DNA from: Knoxdaviesia capensis
Lineage: Eukaryota > Ascomycota > Sordariomycetes > Microascales > Gondwanamycetaceae
NCBI GenBank assembly: GCA_001510575.1
Contig: LNGK01000004.1
Span: forward strand, 458,748-522,747
Reading direction: 5' to 3'
DNA length: 64,000 bases
Part shown: one piece after another, positions 1-12,100 of the stretch
How the letters are laid out: each line of letters begins with the position of its first letter
Position numbering within the stretch: position 1 is the stretch's first letter
Notes under the pieces: model-generated
Told to the model about the DNA's origin: nothing
Databases searched by the model: none
The model's input: the letters and a program-made list of their open reading frames with translations, nothing else
Program-made: the position numbers and the translations under genes

Positions 1-3000
1 TTATATTATTCTCTCTCTCCCTCTCTCCCTCTCTCTCTGTCGGCCATGTGTGTTTCTTTGGAACCCTTGTCGGTATGGAACACTGTGGCTCCCTTCGACG
101 AGTCTTCTACAACACACTTCTTATGAGTTGTAACTCGACCCAGCTTTTGCCTGTTGGGGTGTGTGTGGTGTTGTGCGTACTGCGTGGTGCGTACCGATGT
201 GTGTTGTGGCTGTCAGACCCGGGTCCTTGGAGTCTCTGACTTTTTTAAGCTGTCTTCCTGAAACTTTTCGCATTGACGTGGACAAACTATAATTCCTGTA
301 ATTCCACATTCTACGAGATACTTCTCACCCCCTGATCGAATGAAGCAGCGAGCTGAACTCCGTACACATAGTTTCTGGCTGGATCTTTTCTGGTCCGGTG
401 TATTAGCTACTACCTCCGTATACTATACGGAGGATGAACTGTGGCTGTCGGGGATTCGGATTGGAGAGATGGGAGCCCCTGTAAATCATTGCTCATTCTA
501 TTCTTCTCCCCGTGCTCATGAACTATGGTATCATGATAGGACTCTGCCACCCAACCATCTGACAGTGAGTTCCTTTGTAGACACGACTATTCTCCTCTGG
601 CGATCCTGTGTAATCTTGCGGACAGCACATCAAGACTCCGCTCCAGTATTTCTTCGCACGCGTGGATGTGGTGACGGTCCGTCGCGTGTCCAATGACAGG
701 CCTCCGCCTGGATGCCAAAACAGTCAGACACCAGGCGAAAAGCCAAAAGTCAGCCTGACGACAACATTGCATCCCCACAAGACTATATTATACATATGTC
801 CTAGGGGGATATATTACGAAACCAAATGGGCGCAAGCCGGCGTCGCAATCTTGGAGTACGGGCCATCGTAGACGGGCCGACACCAAACCAGACTTTTTCA
901 TTGCAGCCTCGACATGCTGGGAAATCAGCTCTAGGAGGACGGAGATAGACGTCGAGTTCGTAGACAAAAGTTGAGAGAGAGAAGCCACCAACCAACTAAA
1001 TCCAAAACTGCACTGAACTCCAAACAGCCACGGGGATACTAAAGTTAACCTCCGAATTTAGGAAATTCCGGGGTTTGTTCCGCTGGACATGCAATCCTGA
1101 CAAGGCCCACAGGCACAGCTCTTCCGGACTGAGCTCGGCCCTGCTACGTGTCAGAAGTTAAGAACATAGGAACATGTGTTCGCCACGGAGTTCCCTCCAA
1201 GTGGTGCTGGCGTTTGGGTGCATGACTTAGCCTGAACGTACGAGTATTCCGTATGTTCGTGTCTGGAATCCGGTGTTTCTGGGTCCCCTGTCTATTCAGG
1301 CATAAAGCCGGCAGCCCTCCTGTTGCTGTTGCTTTTGTTTACATGTGTATGTCCAGTTGGGGTGGATAATGTCTGTATGCACGACTGTCTGTATTCAGGG
1401 ATTCCTGCGTCAGGCTCGAGAGAGGCAGAATAATCATCGCAGGAACAACGACTAACATGTGTTTGCGTACATACCTACCCTATGTGTCTCCTTGAGATCA
1501 CATCACATCACATCAGCCCGGGCCCTGAGAATAGATGATCCGAATTTCGCAGAGGATTGCCCTTCCCTCGTGGGAAGAACCCCTTCCTTCTCCCGACTCA
1601 AGGGTTCATTGTTTTTTTTTTGTGTTTACTGGCCGTGTAATTTCCTGATTGACGTCTTCTAGAAACCATAGAACCACAGAACCTAAGTCAGTACAGTACA
1701 GTACACACACTCTCTCTCTCATCTTACTGTCTCCCCAGCCATACACCCACCCCCAGGGAATTTCCAAACACACACACACACAGAGAGAAACGCCTCTGTT
1801 GCTATGCTGCTCCATCGGCCTTTTTTCCCCCATCACGGAGGCTTCGCTAAAAAGACATCGGACTGTCTAGGAAGAGCCGGCCAGCGGAAGAAGAACAAAA
1901 GAACTCGCGAAAGAACTTTTTTTTCTTCTTGAAAAGTTCCCCGTCGTGACAGGGTCTGAGTGTGTGCACAGACTGAGCGCATCGGACGATGAAAGGGAGA
2001 ACAAAGGCCGGACGGTGGATTGTTTTGCCAGATTTGGTGGTCGGACAGGCGAAGTGCGGTGTCTGTGGGTGTGGCCTGGGCATCGGTAATCCAGGACCGC
2101 GAGCGTCGAGTGTCCTTATGCGATACGGGTTAAGTGAAGAGCTGCACTAAGAAGCTCGAAACTCACGTTTACAGGAGAAAGAGGGTCTCTTCAACGCATA
2201 CCAACGCTCCATTACCCAGGACTAGCTGGACTCGTTCATAAGCGACCACCACATCCCGATCGAACAGCTATAGTATAGCATACGGGGCATTTTCTTTTGC
2301 GAAATGCGCTTCCTCCGTCCCCTGATCTCTGTGATTCTTCTTTGCTTTCCTGGACTCGCTCTACGGTACATCGTAACACGATGGAGGCAGTGCCTGGAAC
2401 ATCAGACACAACACCTTTTTGTCCTACTCAGAAACCACTATACACGATGAGCGAAACAGCCTACTGTGGCAGCTGTCGCAGGGGGTCACTCCAAGAACTC
2501 TCTTTTTTTCATTTTTTTTTATTGTATATATATTTATGTACTGTATATACTCCGATGTTGGTTCCCTGCTTAAAAGTGACGACGGGAAACCCCCCGGAAG
2601 CTTGCCCAAGAAATTGAGGCCGCATCCAAGAAAATGTTGCCGTTCATGGGATGGGCGGTTTGAGTGTGTGTTGTATCCTATTATTGTACATACACATCCC
2701 GAGGTGGTTCACTTTCATGCTCGAGATGGAGGGCAGGGTCTAACAGGATACACGCGCGCACCGAATCATCTGCATCCCATCTGGTACTGCTGGCCTCAAT
2801 GCACACGGGGGTGTCCTTGAGATGCGGATTGATTAATATGTGATCCGTACGTCGTCTCACTCTCGACCGGCTTAGTTTGAGGTCTGCAACTTGCAATTTC
2901 TCTCCTCCATCAGAACCAAGTACAGTACATCATGGGAAAGCCAATTGCCATGGAAGGATTCCAGACTCCATATGGACCCCATAGGGAGGCAAAATACTCG

Positions 3001-6000
3001 ACGTAACACAGCGTAAGCACGGCATCACGGATTCTGCGAGGGAAGACCAGCATGTTGAGGCCCCAGTGTTAGTCATTGACTCATTGCGTATATATGCCTT
3101 GCGGTTTTCCCTGCACTTGATGGTTCCAAATCGGGGCATGATCAAGCCACACAGCCACACCGCGGAATTCTTCTGGAATCCAGACAGGGTGCATCATCCC
3201 ACAGAAACCAGCAACAAAAGAGGTGCTGAGCGAAAGACATGTAAGGACGGAAAGGAATATGCAAAGTCCGACCGTCCGCCCCGTGTGGCTGTGCATGCCA
3301 GTCCCGGGTTTCCAGGCATCGGCGAAGTCCTTGGACTTTTTAGATACACGTCGTAAGTGCACATACCTGTATAGTGTACGGTACTTGCATAGTCGGCGAG
3401 CAATATGTGATTTGGAAGAACGCGCCAGCGAAAAGACTTGAAATAATCATGACGAAGGCTTTCCAAGATGGGGTTGGGTCGCGGAGGCGACGCCGAGGCC
3501 TAGGATGATGAAAGGCCCTGACTGAAGACGGTAAACCGCTGCTACGGGCTGTTCGAGAGCTCCGAGGCTATTCATTCCGCCGGGCTAATTACACATTCAC
3601 TTGTTGATGGTTGCCTAATGGGCATTTGTGGCTGGGTGCATACTGATTCCTTCCATGACCAATCCTCCTGACATGCGTACTATTACTTACATAGACTATG
3701 ACTATGAGCGGCCGCACCCTCAAGCGCGGGTGCAATATCGCAGTGGAGGAAGCACAAATTGTTGGTTCGACTTCAGATGAACCGAAATTGATATCAAAGT
3801 GTGTATAGCTCGTCGGAATATCGCCACGAGCAGCGTTTAGTCTTTCATATACAATGTGTGATACAAGCCCAGGTTATATTATGAACGGTTTGTCTGCGAT
3901 CCGCGCCAGGCAAGGTAAATTGCTGGCTCTCGATGTGATTTCCGTATATGATCCCTCTCAAGGTTTGCAGATCCCACACCTCCAGCGACAGTTGCGCCCG
4001 TAGCCAGCCCTAATATGCCAGCTCAACAAATTGTCGGACGGCATAAAATCGATGTATCGGCTTCCCCCTCCCCCACCCACTATACTGATCAGTAATGATT
4101 GACTCTATATTGGGTCAAGATGGACCCTTCGGAAATACAAGGACCCGGGGTATTTCTCCTATATCAATGCTGGCCCAGAAATTCCGGGGTTTCCGGGTAA
4201 CTTGACCTCTTCTCGGGTAGTGATTGATAGCGGCGTGCCCGTGGGAAGTGTCGTGAGAAGGATTCCGCGTTCTCTAAGTTATTGAACAGTAAATATACCA
4301 TTATAGTACATGTTGTATATATTGTGACCCTCTCGAGACAGTCTTGTGGGCGGCGGCGGGCTGCTATCAAACACCGGCAGGGTGGACGTGAGGCGGACAG
4401 CATCTCGGCTTATCCGCTGTCAGAGAACTGCGCCGTGGCTGTTCGTGCTGTCAAGGGTCTTCCCTTTCTTTCTTTCTACCACCTACAGTACTACTGTACT
4501 TACCTGTTCGTTTCCCATGGCCGGCTTTGCATAATAACCGTGGCCGAGAGATAAAAAGTGAAATATTACGGAGCAGGTACACAGCAAAAGAAAAAAGTTG
4601 GAACCTTGTCAAGGCAGGCCAGGCCAGAGCCACTAAGCAAATGCGACATGTCTCCTTGTCACCCACCCTGTTCCCGTTCGGGAATTGTTTCCGACGCAAG
4701 ACAAGACAGCCAGATTTTTAAGTGTATGAATTGTCAGCTTATGAAGCGGGCAGGCGAGGCAGCCCCTGATAGAGTTAAAAAGCAAGGGGGAAAAAAGAAG
4801 AAAGTCTAGAATGCTATCTTCTCTTCTCCGTGATACTAGCAGCCCAATAGAAGAATACATGTACTGTACTGTAGTGTACTATATGTACTATACTGTACAG
4901 AGCTGTATGTCTGTGGTCAAGAACGGATATCGTCATGCTGGGTTTTGGGGTTGATCGGGGAAGTGGGAGAGAGATTGAGAGGAGGGCTCCTCCATGATAT
5001 CCTGCTATTACCCCCGGTCTTACAGGCTAGAAGACCAGAAGACATCCCAGGAGCCCCGCTTGTTTCTTCTAGACTTCCAGCCCACAGCCCCGAAGTTTTG
5101 CAAAAGTTCGTGTACAAGGTGTGTGTGTGTGTCTGAGGTTGATGATGGTTCGTTCCCCTAGATCTAGATTCTGTCTGTACGATGCTAAACCTCGCCGCCT
5201 CAGATAAAAAAAGAACAGAAACAAAGCTGGAAATAAATAGATGAAAAAGCAAAAAAGCCACCTTGTCTAGTGCCGGATCCGAGAACTGTAAGCATGCTGG
5301 CTGTTTGACCTCGAGTAGGGAAAAATACACCTGGCAGATACAGTACTGTACATACTATAGGTATGTGCCCCCGAGATCCGCACTTGACGATATCGATCCC
5401 CATCTGCCCCCCCTTTTGGATTTGCATTCCGTGCCGGGCGCGTTGGTTTCTTGGGTCGTATGTGGAAAGTAGCTCGGATGTTTAGAAGCAAATTGGAAAG
5501 GACAACGTGATACTGCAGAGAACAAATATGCATAGAAAGAAGAGAAAAAGAGGGACAACACCACCATGGAGATCTGGGGCCGGAAATGGGGAGGTGGAGT
5601 TACGTCGAAACGGAGCACTGTACCGGACCATACACATATACTACGAGTATATGTAGTATATATTGTACGTGGAGTATTTCGTCGTGCATGAGTACAGTAG
5701 TCGTCGGAGGAGCAGGAATCGAAGGGGGGCGTGTAAGCACAGAGGAACCAACGGGGGTTCCGAGGGATGCGACAACAACGACGCAGAGCGCGCCGAGCGG
5801 TCTTTTTGGTGGTGGCTTGTTGTTCTTCTTCTGCGTCTCTGTCTCTCTCTTTTCCTTGGTAGTAAGCCCTGCATCCCAGACAGGACTGAAACCCTCTGAT
5901 TGTTGTTCCGCTCCGTAGCACAAGACCGGCCAACGTTGATAGCGTTCGCGCGCATGCATGCAACCGCTGGCGTCAGGATATCCTGTCTCCCCGATCGAGG

Positions 6001-6590
6001 GGGGGGGATTTCGATTCGTCCGTTGCACGTCACCGCTCGGGGACAAAGTTGCCTGACGTGTTAAGATTACGGAGCAACTCGCGTTCATTTCTTTGTAAAT
6101 GCGGGTTGTGATTCAGTTAGAGTGCCTTTTGGCGCATTTCTTTTCCTTTTTTTCTCACACGAGAGGACGCAAAGCTTGGAGCCTCTCATTTCAATGGCCA
6201 TTGTGGGCTCATTTCCATATGCAATAGTTCATATGTCTGGGCAATATCGAAAGTCGAAGAGAGAGCGTGTGTGCGTGGTCGCAGCCGGATTTCCAATTGG
6301 ATTATGATTAAAAGGGGGCGTGAACTTAGGGGGGAAAGACGGGCCCTTTGGGTGTTTTCTTTCCCTCTTCCTTTTGTTCGATGGCCTTCTGTACATTGTA
6401 GATCTTTCACTCTGATGAAGCCCTACACGGGATAATCGAGATGTGACGATAACAGCTGGGCCGCATCTCGAGGGAGGGGCGAAAATTGACGAACATCGCG
6501 ACATTCAAGTTAATCTCGTGAGAGTCTTGATAGGGGACGATCTGCAACATGGCCAGTCAACGACTTCTCAAACCAGAATGTGGCATCGGT

Positions 6591-6640
6591 AAATAAAAAA
6601 TAATATAAATAATATAAAATATAAAATATAAAATATAAAA
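6591..6640. repeat. A/T-only low-complexity tract (ATAAAAT repeats)
   Basis: About 50 bases of only A and T. The right half is about four copies of the 7-base unit ATAAAAT. It lies in gene-free sequence and looks like a simple microsatellite. Confidence 0.8.
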
Positions 6641-7204
6641 AGGTCAAAAAGATCGTCGAAAACGGCGTGGTTGCAAAGTACCGAGGCCATACCAGGCCCG
6701 TACAAAAAGTACCTGTTGCATCGCATCAGCTATCTGCTGCGGGCAAAGATGCAGTTCCATCGCCCGTGCCAGTTACCATCGGTACCACTCTTCACATGAT
6801 TGCAGTGTCGTTCTTTGAGAGTGCCGCCTCAGAAGATCAAGAAGGGACAGGAAAGCCAGAGGCGATCACCAGTGAAGCGAGAACAAGCGACAGGCACCAT
6901 ACACGGACGTATGAAGTTCACTACCACGATAACCATACTCGTTGTAGGTCGAGTTGTCTTGGAGTTCCACCACCCCCACACCCCCCTTTTTCTTAATGCT
7001 TCTAGAAGGCATCCCGGCGACTAATCCTTCAAGTTCAGGTAGTAGTGGTTCAAACCCTGAGAGTCCCTCTCACCAAAAACCCTGGCTCTTCTTGCTTGGG
7101 CCCCGAATTAAAAAGGAAAGGTGGGAAATAATCTGTACAGTTCTGTATGATGGAATCCACCGGGAAATGAATCCACATGTCTTGAGGAGCGAATCGTGTC
7201 CTGC

Positions 7205-7369
7205 CCTTGACCTGTCCTCCTCTCTCTCTTTCTCTCCCCTTCTTCTTCTTCCTCTCATCCGCTGCTCCCCACCTGTTCCACTCTCTCTCTCTCTCTCTGT
7301 CTATCCCCCCCCGGTCTCTCTCTTCCCCTTCCCTCTCCCCCTTCCCTCTCCCTCTTCCAGGCACTGGAC
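7205..7369 (+). repeat. Long polypyrimidine tract ending in CAG
   Basis: About 165 bases that are almost entirely C and T on the plus strand, including CT runs and CCCTTCC repeats. It ends at CTTCCAG followed by GCACTGG, which resembles an exaggerated 3' splice-site tract. No flanking coding exon is visible, so it may be only low-complexity sequence. A spliced non-coding transcript is the alternative. Confidence 0.6.
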
Positions 7370-9138
7370 CCCCGACGGTTGTTGATGCCCGTCAGACTAA
7401 ACTAGTACCGATCCAGACAGTTCCGGACATTGGCGCTGTAGACGAACACATGCAAGCCTCCCCCCAGTCGCTCTGGGCTGGGTTTATCGTGTTTCTCTTG
7501 TCTCTAGCAGCCCGGAATGCCGATGGAATTGGAGATGGATTCTTAGTTCGCGAGCGAGCACGTTCATTCATGCCTTCATGCATATCACTTGGGGTCGGTC
7601 GGTATCTGGTCCTTGGGTTGGAGGCTCGTGGTCTCCGGACCTGAGCGAGACGGTTGGCATTAGTAGAGCGCTGACCTTCTTGCAGAAGACACTGACGGGG
7701 ACAAGATTGCAAGCCTAACGCACGGAAGAAATGAACAGGGCTGGAAGGCGTGGTCGTTTACTTCTTCTGATTTGCCTGCCAGTTCACCCGTCGCTCTTCT
7801 CTAGCACTAAACTGGTACCCTGTGTGCCTTCACTAAAAATGTGATGCTGGGATGTGAAGGGGGCTATGTTGGTGCTACAAACGCCAGCATCATGCAATGT
7901 GGTTTCTTCTCTCCCCGCCCGTGCATCTCTAGTGTCCCCTGTATCTATTGTTTTCCTCTCCTTGACCCGATCCCTTCCAAATCGATGTTTCAGAACCTTT
8001 GTGAAGTGTTCTCTGACCTTCTCTCGACTAACCTACTTTGACTTGGCTCTTTTTTGGCTTCTCACACCCACTCCCTCACTCTGCATGTGCTTTTATTTCT
8101 TGCCCTTGGAACATGACGTGACTTTCTCTCATCGTTCTATTGTCCCATTAAACCTCAAATACTACTCTGAACAAGGTTGATGATAGCCCAGAGGCGGCTG
8201 TTTTTGTTGACCTCTTCGGCTTTTTTTCATCTCCCCTTCGACGTTATCCCCGGACGTGATGGGCCTTTTTCGGTCCGTGGATGGACAAGGCGGCGTATGG
8301 TGCGCTCTAGATACAGTTATATACCGGACATTACAATCTGTAACCCCAGAGATGGGCACACAGTAAAACATCGCTAGTTGTGTCCATCCGGAACGGAGCC
8401 CGGCCGGGAAGGAGGAAAAACACAGAGTAGTATCCTGGCATATCCTGATGGGGTGGGCAGTCGGAGATTCCCGATTTGGCAGCCTTTTTCTTTTCTCTCT
8501 CTATGGGTGGAGGGGTTTATTTTGTCGGTTGGTGGATTTTTGTGGCACGAGAAAGACGAGGGGGGCGTTGTTGTATGTTAGTACTACAGAATCGTAAATG
8601 TCCTGTAGTAGTAAACGAAGCTCCGAGCCGATAGTGGGTGGTGGGAGTTATCATCTAGCCGCCGCGGAGTAAAGTTGGAGACAAGTGGAAGTCTGCTTTA
8701 CGCCGTCTCCGGTGTTAGCCCACCCCAATCATTACCCACGAAACCTGACAAGTTGTTACGATGGCCCTTCCTACGGCTTTCTCCCTCTCCCTCTCTCTCT
8801 CTTGCACCATGGACCGTGTTCTTCTCCGGCCCTGCCCGCGCCGGCCGGACCCCTGGCTTACCTGTTTTCAAATCTCGTTAAAAGGAAAAATAGCGGGAAA
8901 TCACCCCGTACTAATTGGTTGATGCGTTGCCTCGGATTCAGACCAGCCAACACTACACGTAGGGACAGCTGTATACGAACAGCAAAAAGAATAAAAGCCC
9001 AGCAGCCGCGCGCGCGCCCGGGCCACCAAGCACTCTGAGCTGCTGTACTGTACAGCCTCCTCCCTCTGTCTCCCCGTCTCCGAGGGTCTCTCTCTCCCTC
9101 TCTCGGTCTCAGCGTCGCAGGGCTAAGGCAGGCATTCC

Positions 9139-9141
<3 letters not shown>

Positions 9142-9183
<42 letters not shown>
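9142..9183. repeat. (GA)n microsatellite
   Basis: Uninterrupted dinucleotide GA repeat of about 21 units in gene-free sequence, just downstream of a C/T-rich stretch (9055-9105). Likely length-polymorphic. Confidence 0.95.
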
Positions 9184-9185
<2 letters not shown>

Positions 9186-12100
9186 CCAACAAATTGTCAC
9201 ATTCTCTTGATGATCCTAAGGCCCTGGTCGGACATCTGTCGGTCTTAGACACGTTCTAGCGACAGCCGTGCGCTGTATGATGCTGGGAAGAATTAGAAAA
9301 ATATAGTCAGAAACAGCAGGCCAAGCATCTGCGCTTGGTCTCGGCTTCTTCAGTGTGGCTTTCTTCGTCAGAACTTCTAGGTCGGTCCAGCATATGCAGG
9401 CGGTGAAGAGCCCTAGACAAATGCAACAAGCTGCATATATTAGGCTGCATCAGATGCTGCAGGTGTGTCACTGCGGTGAAATACACTGGAAACCGCCTAG
9501 TCCCAGAGCGGTGCCGAGGCTTTTGAGTTGGATGGAGGGAGGGAGGAATCTTTTTGCTTTATCTTGCGTGATGATTCTGAACTGAAGTGCACACTGTACA
9601 TGCCCTCTCTTTCTTGATCTCTGTGGGTTCTTTTTGAGTAGTAGCCAACTGTCCCAAGTGTGCAACCCAAAAGAAAATCCCCAAGTGCATGAAAGCAAGA
9701 TGCGCCAGGCCAGAAAAATAGCCGAGACGCCATGTAACCATGATGGAAAATGGAGATACTGTAGTCAAGGATTTACTGCAGTCCGAGGGACAAATCTTGT
9801 AGAGCGGATGGCTGGTCAATGGTCATACTACCAAACCACCGAGAGCCATCTTCAGAAGTTGCCAACTTGGGTTTAAGCTGTGGTCTCCCACTATCGTTCA
9901 ATCGTTTGGGCACATGCTTCAGTGGGCTTTTTCTTCGTCTCTTAAACGAAAATCTTGGCATGATGTACAAAAATCCCTTCTCTTATATAGAGGAGGCCGG
10001 GGGATAATGGGGGGGGGCGTACTATCAGACAGGACTCGATGAATCCCTCTCTCGGTGGTAGGATTGATGACCTTTCAGGCTTTTTTGACATCCCATCCCA
10101 CAGTTCTTTTGTCCATGTCGGGGAAATGCACCGATGAACTAGCCGTGATGGGGGGTGGAGGGTTTGGGACGGGCATGAGGACTGAACGGCAAAGAGAGAG
10201 AGAGATTAGCATGCCTGTACTGACAAGATTGGGGGGAAAGGGGAGAAAAAAGAAGCAGGGCCGAGACTCCCACATACAAAAGATCGGTGTCACGAAAGGC
10301 GAATAAGAGAGATTACTGTAGTCTGGAGATGATAGCCACGTTAGATAAAGCACCTGTAGGAGACAACGCGCCTCATTTACCTGTCTACGGCCCTCCTGCC
10401 TACCTAGGTAGGTCAGACGAGAACTTCTAGGAGGGTTGAGATTTCCGCCCGCATGGACCAAGATATGAAAATCGGAAACGACATGCTCACACAATCTGTG
10501 GGATTCAATATAATTCATATCATCAATGCAGCTCAGATGGTCTCTGCGTAGATGATCACTGTCGTCAAAGGTCCTCACTCTTGACCCCAAAGGTCTGCTC
10601 AGGGAGAAAAAGAAAATCACGGCTTGATGATGTTATCGACGCACGCAGGCATATCGTACCACTATCTCCGGCGGTTCTACCCTTTTTCTCTCGATATTCT
10701 ACTCCGCGTCGATCTGGCCGGTTATGCCGATGCGGTGTGAAATTGCACGTTCATTGATTCTGTTTCCTGTCGCGTGCTCTCTCGACAGCACATGCTTAAT
10801 AGTGGGAGATCGATATATGGATGCAGGCACACAACATATAAGGCCCGGTTGGTGTGTTATTACCTCCTCCACTAATGTTTTAACGCGAAAGGGATTTTTG
10901 TTATCAACGACACAGAGACCAGCAAAATCCCTTCCATCTCCCCCCATCTCGGTCTCTCAAACAAGTTCAGCCTACAGGGATTTGGGGGGGCCAGACAAGG
11001 ACTGGGAGGGGAGAGAATGGGGGAGAGGGCAACTAAGACGTATGGAGGAGAGTGCTCCGTCCGTAGGTATAAGATGCATGTACTCGTAGGTGATAGCAAT
11101 GATGCACAGTATACCATTCGAGCTCCGTCCGCATTGTCAAAAGTCCACCCCCCTGAACTCAACATGCCAGGCCCGGCCCTGTAAACTTTTTGACTGTGTT
11201 GTGTTCTGCAGATAATAGAGGCTGAGTGGGGGGGGAGAGAGGAGAAAGCGGCCTAGGGACTAAAGCGGATGTTTCTCCAGCCGTGATAATGAAAGGGGGG
11301 GCGTTTGTTTTGCTCTTTTTCTTTCCGTTTCTTATATTATCTTTTTTCATTTCTTTTTGGCGGAACCGCATAGCTCAACTTCGTTGACACCGGCGTTTTG
11401 TTCCCCTTTCCCACACATGTGTGATCTTGTCAGGTTCTGTCGTTCCCGGAAGAGAGTTCCCAGGCCAGTCGCACAGGTCTCCCGCTTCTGCACGGATTTG
11501 CGATAACCAGTTGTCTTTCCACCAAGATACACATGCCTACAACCAGTAAAGCACATCGATTTGTCGGCAATAAACAAGAAACGAAGCAGCAATGAGTTGT
11601 CAATCAGGCTAAGTGGTGGTCCTTATCATTCTAGTCGTCTGATTGGATCAACACTTGACTCTCTCAATTTCGGGTGCATTAATGTTCGGCTTCCTGTGGC
11701 TTGGAGTTTTGAAGAGATGTTTTTTTTATTTTTATTAAAAGGTGGATTCGTGTTGATTTTAAGTCTAACTTAGCTTACCTCTTTCTTTTTTTAAATGTTT
11801 TGGTGAAACTTTGGCTGATCGAGGATTTCGCAACTCGATCATCGAGTCCCCGATTTCCCAGGGCTTCGCCTCAACCTTCGAGTTTACCCCTTGTTTCCAT
11901 CAACATGAATTCTTTTTCTTCTTCCTTCCTCTTTCCTCCCTAGTGGAAGGCCCAGAAACCTTAGAACATAGTGGATGTCATGCACTAATCAGAATTCGAC
12001 GATGGTTCTCACGTGTGTCGAGGGGGGGAGAAGAAAGGGAATCCTTCCATTTGAGGCAAGTCTCTCATGAATCTCTAAGGGAGGGCACTCCACGATCTGT

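Larger units (their letters stand above)
1..9140. other. Gene-free, non-RIP intergenic sequence
   Basis: I find no supportable gene. Open reading frames are short (the longest about 200 codons, at 5355-5963), overlap on both strands, and carry no recognisable domain or steady codon bias. CA and TG dinucleotides are common, so this is not RIP-mutated repeat. Visible structure: a tandem GTACA run at 1689-1706, many TACTGTA/TACAGTA words (2539, 2921, 4484, 4492, 4862-4898, 5339, 5693, 9046), an A/T-only tract at 6591-6640, and a strong polypyrimidine tract at 7205-7369. Regulatory DNA or non-coding RNA genes could be present but cannot be shown from sequence alone. Confidence 0.6.

Noticed and set aside
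2538..2550. LexA-box-like GTACTGTATATAC
   Set aside because: LexA sites are bacterial; this is one member of the local TACTGTA family in fungal DNA.
1058..4192. Shared 15-base GAAATTCCGGGGTTT at about 1062 and 4178
   Set aside because: A few such matches are expected by chance in a window this long, and the flanks do not match.
5355..5963. Minus-strand frame of 202 codons
   Set aside because: Cys/Arg/Thr-rich chance translation over low-complexity sequence, with other frames open across the same span on both strands.
7050..7062. B-box-like GGTTCAAACCC
   Set aside because: No A box or cloverleaf can be drawn upstream; isolated match.
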